From assembly GCA_002428685.1 (NCBI GenBank), contig DIXL01000106.1, positions 325-14,759 on the forward strand: DNA of 14,435 bases. Direction: 5' to 3'. This DNA comes from Cloacimonetes bacterium UBA6081. GTDB lineage: Bacteria; Cloacimonadota; Cloacimonadia; Cloacimonadales; Cloacimonadaceae. Below, piece by piece: positions 1-8,211 of this stretch. Below the pieces are notes generated by a model. That model saw only the letters and a program-made list of their open reading frames with translations, was not told the DNA's origin and made no database searches. Within the stretch, counting starts at the first letter, position 1; every line of letters starts with the position of its first letter. The translations under genes and the position numbers were made by a program.

Positions 1-73
1 CGCGGGAACGACTGTGTTAATGAGGTGTGAATCCCAGGGTTAGGAGCGCACCACCAACCAGCTCTGGAAGAGC
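1..73. repeat. Direct repeat, copy 1 (partial at window edge)
   Basis: This stretch is repeated almost exactly at 148-220, with a period of 147 bases. Differences are T26 versus C173 and changes in the terminal small hairpin (61-73). It starts with the right half of a palindrome (GCGGGAACGAC), runs through a 48-base linker containing AATCCCAGGGTTAGG, and ends in the hairpin GCTCT-GGA-AGAGC. The left part of the first palindrome lies outside the window. No reading frame with coding character is present. It is a noncoding intergenic repeat. Confidence 0.9.
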
Positions 74-159
74 GGCAAATAATTCAGTACTTACCTCCAC
101 ATTTTGTGTCATCCCTACGGGATTGTTAAGGGCTGGATTCCCGCCTCCGCGGGAACGAC
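61..159. repeat. Modular hairpin repeat, same composite as at 14189-14285
   Basis: Three small palindromes follow each other: GCTCT/AGAGC at 61-73, ATCCC-TAC-GGGAT at 111-123, and the 18-base palindrome TTCCCGC-CTCC-GCGGGAA at 138-155, which sits inside a 29-base end sequence (131-159). The same modules in the same order, orientation and near-identical spacing recur at 14189-14285. The form resembles REP/BIME-type or MITE-like intergenic repeats. No transposase gene is visible in the window. Confidence 0.85.
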
Positions 160-220
160 TGTGTTAATGAGGCGTGAATCCCAGGGTTAGGAGCGCACCA
201 CCAACCAGCCCGGGAAGGGC
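148..220. repeat. Direct repeat, copy 2
   Basis: Second copy of the sequence at 1-73. It starts inside the 138-155 palindrome and ends with the variant hairpin GCCCG-GGA-AGGGC. Relative to copy 1, bases 63 and 71 (a T-A pair) become 210 and 218 (a C-G pair), a compensatory change, while the loop-closing pair 65/69 is lost. From 221 to 317 I see no further repeat and no gene. A weak stem with a minus-strand T6 run (275-297) might terminate the gene ending at 318. Confidence 0.88.
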
Positions 221-317
221 GACATAACAATCATCAGGACTATCACTATTCTGTGCATGGACACCCCATAGGTTAAAAAACTTCTTCAGGATCAAGATTA
301 AATGAAACAAATATGTG

Positions 318-2546
318 TTAATGGATTTTGATTTTGGTGATCTTCTGAGTTACCGAACCGCTGGCAGTCCGGACTTTTACGATATAGATCCCGGAAGAAC
401 ATTCCCGACCGGATTTGTCGCGACCATTCCATTGAACTAAGTTAATGCCTGCTTTGGCATCAGCGAGAGTATCTGTGTAAACGAGCTGCCCCCGGATGTT
501 GAAGCATTCTATCTGTGCGGAGGAGGGCTTATCTAAACTGAATTGAAGGGTTACCAGACCCGCAAAGGGATTGGGATACGCCAGTAACTGAAAGCGGGGA
601 GGCAAAAGGTCGTCCTGATTGTCCACCCCGGCCTGTAAGGCATAAACCATTACACCATATTCTCCCTTGGCTGCCACGAGCCTATTGTCTAAGCATAACA
701 GGTCATAACTGGCGGAGGATTGATGGATTGTTTGTATCAGTACGGGAAAGGGAGGATTTTGCAAGTCAAAGACACAAATGTTGTTGGAAACCTGATAGCT
801 TTCGATCAGATAGCGGTTATTCAACAGGGTTGAGCTCATTACACCGGAAAAGAGGAGATTATCGAACTGACCGGTTACCAACTGCGGAATCCGGTTGCTA
901 TTAATACGATAGACATTGATCCCATTTCCGGACAGATACAGATAGTCGCCGACAAGGGTAACTTTTTCGAAGAAATCGGGCAGCAACCGATAACCTGTTG
1001 TCCCATCCGGATGCCAGTAAACCAGGATGGGATAATAACCATCAAACCAATTGCCAAAAAAGCCGACCCCGTAATCTGAGTCCCATGAGGTGGCAATATC
1101 ATAGAAATAGGTTGTAAATGAATAGGAGGAGGTAACAAATACATAGCTCAATTCCTTTTGCCACAAGGGAACACCAGAGCCATCAAACTGGTATCTATCA
1201 ATAGTGGTGAGGCTTCCTTGATACAGGTAGTTTTCCCTGACGGAAAAAAACTCGTCCGACTCCACCGTAATGTCTGAAATCAGGCTGGGGTTCATAAAAT
1301 CTTGCATATTCAGGCTCTGTAAGTGGATATTGGAATTTTCCGAGGTCAGCAGATGCAACTTTTCCTTAGCACTTTCCATCTCGCGCACAAAACCTGCTGC
1401 AGCGATCTCCCCATCCGGCATGATATCCCCCTGGGCATCCATCCTCAGTGAACCAAGACCGTTGTTTTTAAGATAAAATAGTGTATTATTCACTGGAGCA
1501 GGGGAAATGCTGCGAAAATCCGTGCCATCGGCAAAAGTGCTTACGCATTCCGACTCCGGAGAACTATCGGATACGTCCAGAACAAGACTTATAACTGTAT
1601 CTATGGAACACAGAAGGCGGTCGTTCCGCAGTTCAAACAAGGCTCCCTTCTCCATTTGCATATGGCTGAGATCGAAGAAGCTGCTTTGGCAAAGCTCTAA
1701 TTGGCTGTTCAACTGCCATATTCGGATGCAGTTATCCTCACTAATGGAAATTATCTTGTTTCCTCCGGATATGATCTGGCTCAGTTCGTCACTGGGATCC
1801 TGGCTATTTACCAGCAAGGTTCCGGACGCTTGCGAGCAGTTGTATATTCCGATATAGCCGCTTTCACTCTGCAGAACAAGTCTATCATCAATAGTGCCCA
1901 CATATGCCAACTTCTCATCGATAGAGACAGATCCCAATTCCGTGAATTGTTCTGTATCCTCGTTAAAGCAATACAGTTTAGCTGTGTTTTGGGAATAATT
2001 TCCGCAGCGCACCGCAAGTTTGTCCTCAGATGCCCACATCATCCAAATTGCAGGCTGGGAGATGCTTGTGCTCACATATTGGATTTGGTTCGGATCGGAG
2101 ATATTGTATGTAACAAGAGTTCCGTCCTGATTTCCCAAGACTAAGTAATGATCAAACACCACGAAACAGTAAGTTTGCGTAACTGGTAATTGGTATAGTT
2201 GAGTTGGCAAGTAGATGTTCTCTACATCCAGGATATGCAGATGAAACTCATCCAGATACAAGAGCAAATTGCCATAAATTGTCGGTTGCCGATAGGAGAT
2301 CAATCCAATCCACTCAGAATAATAAATAGTTTTTCCGGGGAGAGGACGTGCAGGATCGCTGATATCCCACAAAGTCATGTAATTCAGAGCCGACCCTAAA
2401 TTAGTTGGGTCATAGTAAGCGGTCACACAGCGTGTATCAGAATAGGATGCATGATAGACATAGCTGTTTATTATTGTCTGGACATAGGGCGTTGCGAGCA
2501 GTGCAATCTGCATCGCCAACAATACCGATAGAATATAGTAACGCAT
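318..2546 (-). CDS. Secreted beta-propeller-like protein with C-terminal sorting-type (FlgD-like Ig) domain
   Basis: Predicted extracellular or surface protein of 742 residues; substrate and exact role unknown. Residues 1-19 form a signal peptide (MRYY followed by a hydrophobic stretch). Residues 40-640 hold repeated blade-like segments of the LVIVD/WD type, for example MTLWDISDPARP (58-69), LVTYNISDPNQ (144-154), INVYRINSNRIPQ (543-555) and ICVFDLQNPPFP (590-601), suggesting one or two beta-propellers. Residues 652-742 are a Por/FlgD-like C-terminal domain: YPNPF (657-661), NIRGQLVY (683-690), SSGIYIVKV (717-725) and a basic end. I chose the ATG at 2544-2546 because GGGAG lies 7 bases upstream and the signal peptide begins there; a start 13 codons earlier lacks this. 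The gene stands alone, behind a candidate promoter at 2609-2638. The fold and terminal domain are well supported by motif; the function is inferred. Confidence 0.88.
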   Translation of the reverse strand: MRYYILSVLLAMQIALLATPYVQTIINSYVYHASYSDTRCVTAYYDPTNLGSALNYMTLWDISDPARPLPGKTIYYSEWIGLISYRQPTIYGNLLLYLDEFHLHILDVENIYLPTQLYQLPVTQTYCFVVFDHYLVLGNQDGTLVTYNISDPNQIQYVSTSISQPAIWMMWASEDKLAVRCGNYSQNTAKLYCFNEDTEQFTELGSVSIDEKLAYVGTIDDRLVLQSESGYIGIYNCSQASGTLLVNSQDPSDELSQIISGGNKIISISEDNCIRIWQLNSQLELCQSSFFDLSHMQMEKGALFELRNDRLLCSIDTVISLVLDVSDSSPESECVSTFADGTDFRSISPAPVNNTLFYLKNNGLGSLRMDAQGDIMPDGEIAAAGFVREMESAKEKLHLLTSENSNIHLQSLNMQDFMNPSLISDITVESDEFFSVRENYLYQGSLTTIDRYQFDGSGVPLWQKELSYVFVTSSYSFTTYFYDIATSWDSDYGVGFFGNWFDGYYPILVYWHPDGTTGYRLLPDFFEKVTLVGDYLYLSGNGINVYRINSNRIPQLVTGQFDNLLFSGVMSSTLLNNRYLIESYQVSNNICVFDLQNPPFPVLIQTIHQSSASYDLLCLDNRLVAAKGEYGVMVYALQAGVDNQDDLLPPRFQLLAYPNPFAGLVTLQFSLDKPSSAQIECFNIRGQLVYTDTLADAKAGINLVQWNGRDKSGRECSSGIYIVKVRTASGSVTQKITKIKIH

Positions 2547-2608
2547 CACACAACTCCCAATAATATTTGTAGATAAGTAAATCAAGGTTCAGCTGAAGCT
2601 CGTGTGTA

Positions 2609-2638
2609 ACTATCTCTATAAGGCATAAGCTACGTCAA
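2609..2638 (-). promoter_or_regulatory. Candidate sigma-70-type promoter for the 742-residue secreted protein
   Basis: On the minus strand TTGACG (2633-2638) is followed after 18 bases by GATAGT (2609-2614, four of six consensus bases). A start site near 2602 would leave a leader of about 56 bases before the chosen ATG at 2546. The -35 is good; the -10 and spacing are only fair. Confidence 0.4.
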
Positions 2639-2639
2639 G

Positions 2640-3230
2640 TTATTTATTGAATCTCTCTTCCCCCTGTTTTTTTTAATGCCAGGTGTGTACCCCCCGATAT
2701 TCTTCAGATTCTTTAGATTGATGAAATATAACTATTTGGCAATTAATTTCTGCTGCTCTTCCTTTGATAGCCAAGGAGTCATTATCACCGTCCCCCAAAT
2801 ACACAGCTACTTCTAATTTAGTAAGGGGACAAGGACTCGTTGAGCGTGCATTTATCCCCATCTACTTCCATCCATAAGTCCTAAACACCGCTTTTGCCAG
2901 AAGTAAGGCTACTAAGGGTGGCTCTCATATAGAACTAATTGGTTTTATCTGTTGCGGTTACGAGGGGTTTCGTTCGCTACGCTTTCTGCACACCATCGAT
3001 ATGATCTATCGCTCTGTCAGGTTTAGCACCAGATACCCTTTCAGTTGTATAAAGCCATCTGCATCCAACCGATAGCAAAGCAATAGAATCTGAAGGGCTT
3101 GAGGGAACCTTTTCACAGTCTCAAAGGCGGGAACGATGTGCGGGAGCTGATTTTTAGGGATTTGCGCCAACTAAGGCAAGGGTCTCTATGGTTATGCCTT
3201 GCAAGGATTAAACAAAAAAAGAAAAGGTAT
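2640..3230. other. Long intergenic stretch with no convincing gene
   Basis: About 0.6 kb between the downstream terminator of the protease gene and the promoter of the 742-residue protein gene. Only short frames occur: a 62-codon minus-strand frame (2673-2861), a minus-strand frame without ATG ending near 3016, and a plus-strand frame (3099-3296) that runs through the terminator. None has a good ribosome site or a family I recognise. Several short protein-like stretches in different frames suggest decayed coding sequence, but I cannot name a parent gene. Confidence 0.5.
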
Positions 3231-3263
3231 AGAGAAAAGCCCCGGACACATCAGTTCCGGGGC
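3231..3263 (-). terminator. Rho-independent terminator of the S8 protease gene
   Basis: A perfect 8-bp stem, GCCCCGGA (3239-3246) with TCCGGGGC (3256-3263), encloses a 9-base loop. On the minus strand it is followed by TTTTCTCT (3231-3238). It lies about 60 bases past the protease stop codon. On the plus strand no T-run follows, so it acts in one direction only. A second T-rich stretch occurs further on (3211-3225, minus strand). Confidence 0.85.
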
Positions 3264-3277
3264 TATGCAATCTATCT

Positions 3278-3325
3278 TAACCGGCTAACTTATTAACCAG
3301 CTAACCTACTAATCTGCTAACCTAC
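3278..3325. repeat. Tandem 16-bp repeat, three copies, at the protease stop codon
   Basis: Plus-strand units TAACCGGCTAACTTAT (3278-3293), TAACCAGCTAACCTAC (3294-3309) and TAATCTGCTAACCTAC (3310-3325) are adjacent and differ by one to five bases. The protease stop codon (TAG, 3322-3324) lies in the first unit as read on the minus strand, and the array fills the space up to the terminator. Stop codons fall in more than one reading frame across the array. Confidence 0.85.
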
Positions 3326-6300
3326 TTCACCAGCAGTATTTTGCGGGTGGAGGTGTTTCCTCCCAGCTTCATTCTGGCGTAATACACACCGCTGGCAAGG
3401 GGGTTGCCATGCTTATCGAGGCCATCGAAGGGAAGGTCATAATAGCCGGTAACCGCGTGAGCCACCTTTTGGGTAAAGACAATCTGGCCACGGCTGTTAT
3501 AGATAATAAATTCTGCTACGCCGGTTTCGGCAACTCCATAATGCAGCTTAGTCCCTGCAATGAAGGGATTGGGATAATTTCCCAACAACTTTGTGCCTTC
3601 CACAGGAATAATAATGGGATCATCACCGGTTTCGATGCTGACAGGCCCATGGAAGCTTGCGATCAGATCAATGTTAAACACCTGCAGCCAGTAATAATAC
3701 TGCGTATTTGCTACGGTTAAGGAGTCTGTATAACTATAGCTGCTTCTTAGATCTGTAAGAGGCGGGATGATTGGTGAAATCTGGGTAGCAGTGCTGAGAC
3801 TATTTGTTTGATTGCGCCACACGCTAAATCCCGTAATTCCAGGTTCGAAGGGTGTAACCCATTGCAACTTCACCTTATTGGCAGTGTTTAGAATAGCCGT
3901 AAAAGGCATCAACCAGGGTGGATCGTAGAAATTATAGGTAGGAAAGCTGAAGGATACTTCGTTAGCGTCTTCATAATCGCCCGTAAGGTCAAAATATGCC
4001 GAGGTAGTTGTCCAGGGAATGGAATTGTAAATCATCCACTGTCCTGCGCTACCTACTTTGTAGGCCAGGCAACTTGGAATATAACCCAAGTTGTGGGTAA
4101 ACACGAAGTGAGCTCCGCTAAAATCCACACCGCTCAATTTGATATCCATACCTGCATTGGGGAAAGGACAATTTAGCGTGTTATATCCTGTTAGCACAGT
4201 AATAAACGGGGCTTCTGTAATTAATCCGGTGATTAGCAGACTGGGAGTAATTGTGATATTTTGCGGATTGGTAACCGAGGGTAAAACCGTATTTACCTCT
4301 CCATTAATCACGCTGGCATAGTCGGCTTGTCCACCGGTAATAATGCGCACATTATCTATTGCCGCAGGAGGTTGATTTCCCTGGCTGTTATCGTTTTTCC
4401 ACAAAAAGATAATGCGTTTGGTTTGGCCGTTCATGGTGAGTGGAATGGTATATTCTGCTTCCTGCCAGGTGGAAAAGTTATATAGCGAGGGGCTAAATTG
4501 GCCTGCTGAAAGCATTTGGCCTGGTTCTGGGATAACGGATGGCTCGGTTAGATACACCCGCAAATAGTCAAAACCCTGTCCACTTCCTTCGCCCATGCCT
4601 TTCCAGCCAAAGCGCAGCTTGTGGATGTCTTCTCCGGTAGGGATAAATACGTCGCGGTAAAAATATACTACAGAGGGGCTATTGACATTGTAGCCATTTG
4701 TTGCTCCCGCGTTGTTGCTAATATAAACTGCTTTGGTTCCGGTTTGGCGGGTTGCAGATCCCAGCGTCCAGGCATTGGTTTGGCTTCCGTTTATGGCAAC
4801 CCAGCCGTTCAAACCTGATTCAAAACCCTCAACAAATGGTGCTTCTACGGCTTCATAGGAGGAGCCAACCAGAGTTATAACTTTGGTTTCACCATCGGAG
4901 TTGTGGGTAATTAGCACTTCACCGTTATAAACACCGGGATTAAGCGGGGCAAACTTCAGGGCAAACACTTTTGTGGTTCCGGCAGCAACGGCATAAGACA
5001 AGGTGTTGCGTTGCGACCCTGCAAGCAAAACACTGTAGCCTTCTGGAGTGCTTATTTCACCTATTAAGGTAGAATTTCCGCCATTAGTAATACTAAAGTT
5101 TTTAGTTAGCTCTCCCCCAAATAAAAGTCCGTTGAAACTCATGCTGGTGGTGGATACTTCTATCTCCGGATTGGGATTGTAAACGGAAAAGCTCAGTTTT
5201 ACCGTTGGCCGGTAATGAACATTGGTGCCGCCTTCGAATACATCTGCCTGAGGCAGATTATTAGCCCGGATAAAGCGGTAACCATAATGATGCAAACCTG
5301 TGCGTCTGACGCTGCCGGTATTGGAGAAATTGGTGGTAAGCCCAAAAGAGGTATCCACCACGATGTTATCCACCCCATTCCATAAGAAAGGAGTATTGAA
5401 TTGCAACATTTGATAGCTACCGACTATTGGAACATAAGCTGCATTGGTGTAAACTGTTAGTAAACTATCGGGACTTTGCCAGTTAATTACATTTACATCG
5501 GAAGAGTGCCCTAAGCGAACCACAAAGTTGGTTAAAGGTAAATTTGGCACACTTACAATTTCAAAACCAAGTGAGGTTATGTAAACAGGCCCAAAAATTG
5601 CCTTTAGGTTTAGCTCTTCCGCGGTATATACAGACTGCCCGTGAAGGCTTCTATTGTAAATATTAATGGGGCTGCCATCCATATATCCCGTGGCAGAATC
5701 ACCAATGCCCAATTGGATTTCAGGCACAAAATCTGCGCTTGGAACAGCATTTACAGCGTTTGACGTGGCAGATTCACCATCGGAATATACTGCGGCAATC
5801 CGGTATGAATATAGCTGTCCGTTTTGCAGGCCTGTATCAAAGTAGTGCAAGCCCGTAACGGTTGTTAGTATGTTATTATCCCTGTATAGCTTGTAGCCGG
5901 TGGGATTGCCTCCTTCCGGCTGGAGCCAGTTCAAATAGACCATACTGTCTCCACCCACGGCTCTAAACGAGACGGGGGGATTGTAAAACGTTTCATTTGG
6001 GGGAAAAGTGATGTGATCCAACCAGGCGCAATTGCCTTCACCAATAAGGGCGGTAGCATTGGAATACACCCAGGTAAATTCGCGGACTCCGGCTGTAACT
6101 GTGAAAGTGTGATCTGCCCAATCGGTTACTCCAGACCACTGGCCTTGTAAAACACCATCAATGTAAAAACGGAGATAGTTTCTGTTTACCAAGCTGGATG
6201 TTTTGCTGTAAAAGCTGATATTGCCTGCAGCAGTAATCTGTAGTTTCAGGCTTAAGGAAGTGGAATCCTGCAAGCCAATTGCACCCGAACGGGCAGCATA

Positions 6301-8118
6301 AGTTTCGGAGAACTGTTCCAGATTTTGCACATACCAGGGGATAAAATCGGTGTTTTTCCACATATAGGCAGAAAAATCACCCGTTTCAAAGCCTTCATCC
6401 GCAGGTAAAATTAGTGATAATGAGATCTCATCTTCGGCAGTAAAGCCTCCCTGGTCAGTGGCAACAGCCAAAATTGTATGTGTGCCAAGGCTGCCGTCTA
6501 TAGTGTCCCAATCGTAAGTATATGGCTCTTCCGTGTCGGTATGAATAGCAGTGGGACTGTCATCAATAAAAAACTGAACCTGAGTGATGCTATCGGCTGC
6601 GGTAACATTAATAGAGATTAAAGATCCCAAATTAAACGAACTGCCATCTTCGGGCGAAGTGATTGTGCAGGTTGGGCCATCGACGACAATGGCATTCAGC
6701 GCATAACTGGCACAAACCAGGCCATAACCTGTGTATCTGTCCCATCCGACTCCGCCATCAACAGTCATATCTTTGGTAGTAGAGGTAAGAATTGAGCGCA
6801 GTTGGGAAGGAGATAATGTGGGGTCTCTGGAAAGCATCAGTCCTGCAACGCCGGCTGCATAAGGTGTGGCACAGGAAGTGCCATTAAACCACATATAATA
6901 GTCGGTGGTAGAATATCCGATGGTTCCACTGAGATCAGTGGCGGGAAGAATCGTAGGAGCCATAACGTCCACGGCATTGGCTGCATCCTGTGTATCAGCT
7001 CCATAATTGGATCCCCACCAGTTTTCACCATCGCTGGAACTATGACTTTTTCGCTGTCCGGTGGGACTGGCAGCACCAACTGCTATTACATTGGGGTGAT
7101 TGGCAGGATAGCTCATGGTGCTTGAGTTGTTGTTGCCGGTTGCGGCAAACAAGGTTACACCCTGGTTATAGGCATAGTCTATGGCAGTGTCCGTGGAAGG
7201 GCTGGAGCCATAAGTCATGCTTGCACCAAAGCTCATGCTGCCAATGTTAACATCATTGTCACCTGCATGCACCAAGGCGTTTTCGACATAGGTAAATTCA
7301 ATATCGCCGCCGGTATCAGCAATCTTAAGGGGCATTACACTGCAACCTGCTCCGACACCTGCAATGCCAATTTCATTGTTTGCCTTTCCGGCTGCTATGC
7401 CAGAACAGGAAGTTCCATGGCCTTTTTCGGCACTGTTATCGGTAGGATTGGTATCGTTATCACCATAATCATAGCCCGGAACCAAAAGCAAGTCCGGATG
7501 TAGAAGGTCTGCTCCTGTATCTATAATGGCAATAATTATGTTGGGAGAGCCAAAATTGGTCAAGTGATCCCATGCCACATCTGCATCGCTATCAAAGCCG
7601 ATTGTGCCAACCCCGTTACCAGAATGGCTGCCGCCACTATAGGCAGGGAGCTGACCGGTATTGTTGTGCCCCCAGTTGTTGGCATAATAGGTATCGTCGG
7701 GTGAAAGTTGCAGGTAGGCATAATACTCTGGAATGGCATCTTCGATATAGGGGCTTTTGCTAAAAATGTCAAGTGCCTGATCCACGCTTTTAGAGCCGTC
7801 CAGCTTAATAATAAACCAACGATCAAAACCTGTTTGCTTTTCCCAAACGGAGTCTTTTGGTTTGATGTGAGCACGGATTACAGAGGTTCCACCAGCTTGA
7901 TTCAACAGAGTGTCAAGCGCATCAAAACTAAAATTGCTGGTTTCAGCATAGGCAACGGAGGGAAGGGCGGCAAGTCTGCTGGCTTTGACGCTTAGCTTTA
8001 CTTTGATCTTGGCTGGGGCATAAAGCGGATGAGACCGCTCACCGTAGTTTCCTACGGCTGCACCAATTAGCAAGCTGGCAAAAAGCAGACATAACAAAAA
8101 GCTTATATTTTTTTTCAT
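3322..8118 (-). CDS. Secreted subtilisin-like (S8) serine protease, multidomain, with C-terminal sorting-type domain
   Basis: Large extracellular protease of 1598 residues. Residues 1-21 are a signal peptide. Residues 30-135 resemble an I9-type propeptide. The S8 catalytic domain spans about 145-475 with a complete triad: Asp200 in AIIDTGAD, His234 in GHGTSCSG and Ser415 in NGTSCATP; Asn329 in AATGNN is the likely oxyanion residue. Then come a Big/Ig-like domain (480-570), a jelly-roll-like region (575-705), a fibronectin type III domain (712-793), a beta-rich region (800-980), an ASH/HYDIN-like module (985-1085), a MAM-like or choice-of-anchor region (1092-1262), a second Fn3-like domain (1398-1495), and the C-terminal domain with NYPNPF (1514-1519), SRGQIVF and SGVYYARM, ending ILLVK. 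The ATG has AGGGA just 4 bases upstream, a short spacing. The gene is monocistronic with its own terminator. Likely role is breakdown of external protein in an amino-acid fermenter; that role is inferred. Confidence 0.95.
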   Translation of the reverse strand: MKKNISFLLCLLFASLLIGAAVGNYGERSHPLYAPAKIKVKLSVKASRLAALPSVAYAETSNFSFDALDTLLNQAGGTSVIRAHIKPKDSVWEKQTGFDRWFIIKLDGSKSVDQALDIFSKSPYIEDAIPEYYAYLQLSPDDTYYANNWGHNNTGQLPAYSGGSHSGNGVGTIGFDSDADVAWDHLTNFGSPNIIIAIIDTGADLLHPDLLLVPGYDYGDNDTNPTDNSAEKGHGTSCSGIAAGKANNEIGIAGVGAGCSVMPLKIADTGGDIEFTYVENALVHAGDNDVNIGSMSFGASMTYGSSPSTDTAIDYAYNQGVTLFAATGNNNSSTMSYPANHPNVIAVGAASPTGQRKSHSSSDGENWWGSNYGADTQDAANAVDVMAPTILPATDLSGTIGYSTTDYYMWFNGTSCATPYAAGVAGLMLSRDPTLSPSQLRSILTSTTKDMTVDGGVGWDRYTGYGLVCASYALNAIVVDGPTCTITSPEDGSSFNLGSLISINVTAADSITQVQFFIDDSPTAIHTDTEEPYTYDWDTIDGSLGTHTILAVATDQGGFTAEDEISLSLILPADEGFETGDFSAYMWKNTDFIPWYVQNLEQFSETYAARSGAIGLQDSTSLSLKLQITAAGNISFYSKTSSLVNRNYLRFYIDGVLQGQWSGVTDWADHTFTVTAGVREFTWVYSNATALIGEGNCAWLDHITFPPNETFYNPPVSFRAVGGDSMVYLNWLQPEGGNPTGYKLYRDNNILTTVTGLHYFDTGLQNGQLYSYRIAAVYSDGESATSNAVNAVPSADFVPEIQLGIGDSATGYMDGSPINIYNRSLHGQSVYTAEELNLKAIFGPVYITSLGFEIVSVPNLPLTNFVVRLGHSSDVNVINWQSPDSLLTVYTNAAYVPIVGSYQMLQFNTPFLWNGVDNIVVDTSFGLTTNFSNTGSVRRTGLHHYGYRFIRANNLPQADVFEGGTNVHYRPTVKLSFSVYNPNPEIEVSTTSMSFNGLLFGGELTKNFSITNGGNSTLIGEISTPEGYSVLLAGSQRNTLSYAVAAGTTKVFALKFAPLNPGVYNGEVLITHNSDGETKVITLVGSSYEAVEAPFVEGFESGLNGWVAINGSQTNAWTLGSATRQTGTKAVYISNNAGATNGYNVNSPSVVYFYRDVFIPTGEDIHKLRFGWKGMGEGSGQGFDYLRVYLTEPSVIPEPGQMLSAGQFSPSLYNFSTWQEAEYTIPLTMNGQTKRIIFLWKNDNSQGNQPPAAIDNVRIITGGQADYASVINGEVNTVLPSVTNPQNITITPSLLITGLITEAPFITVLTGYNTLNCPFPNAGMDIKLSGVDFSGAHFVFTHNLGYIPSCLAYKVGSAGQWMIYNSIPWTTTSAYFDLTGDYEDANEVSFSFPTYNFYDPPWLMPFTAILNTANKVKLQWVTPFEPGITGFSVWRNQTNSLSTATQISPIIPPLTDLRSSYSYTDSLTVANTQYYYWLQVFNIDLIASFHGPVSIETGDDPIIIPVEGTKLLGNYPNPFIAGTKLHYGVAETGVAEFIIYNSRGQIVFTQKVAHAVTGYYDLPFDGLDKHGNPLASGVYYARMKLGGNTSTRKILLVK

Positions 8119-8211
8119 GCTTCCCTAAGAAAGCATTAATCGTTCCATTTTACAAAAATCATTCGGTCTATTTTCGTTACTTGGAATATTATCTTTGACC
8201 AGACACTATCT

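Noticed and set aside
1..220. CRISPR-like array
   Set aside because: Only two copies with one 147-base period, palindromic modules inside the unit, and no spacer-repeat pattern or cas genes.
2673..2861. Minus-strand reading frame of 62 codons as a small gene
   Set aside because: Poorly placed GGAAG, no recognised family and no operon context; kept only as a possible remnant.
3127..3136. GGCGGGAACG as another copy of the palindromic repeat
   Set aside because: Only about 10 bases match and the palindrome's other arm is absent; likely chance.
3099..3296. Plus-strand reading frame of 65 codons
   Set aside because: It reads through the protease terminator and into the 16-bp tandem repeats on the opposite strand, and has no ribosome site.
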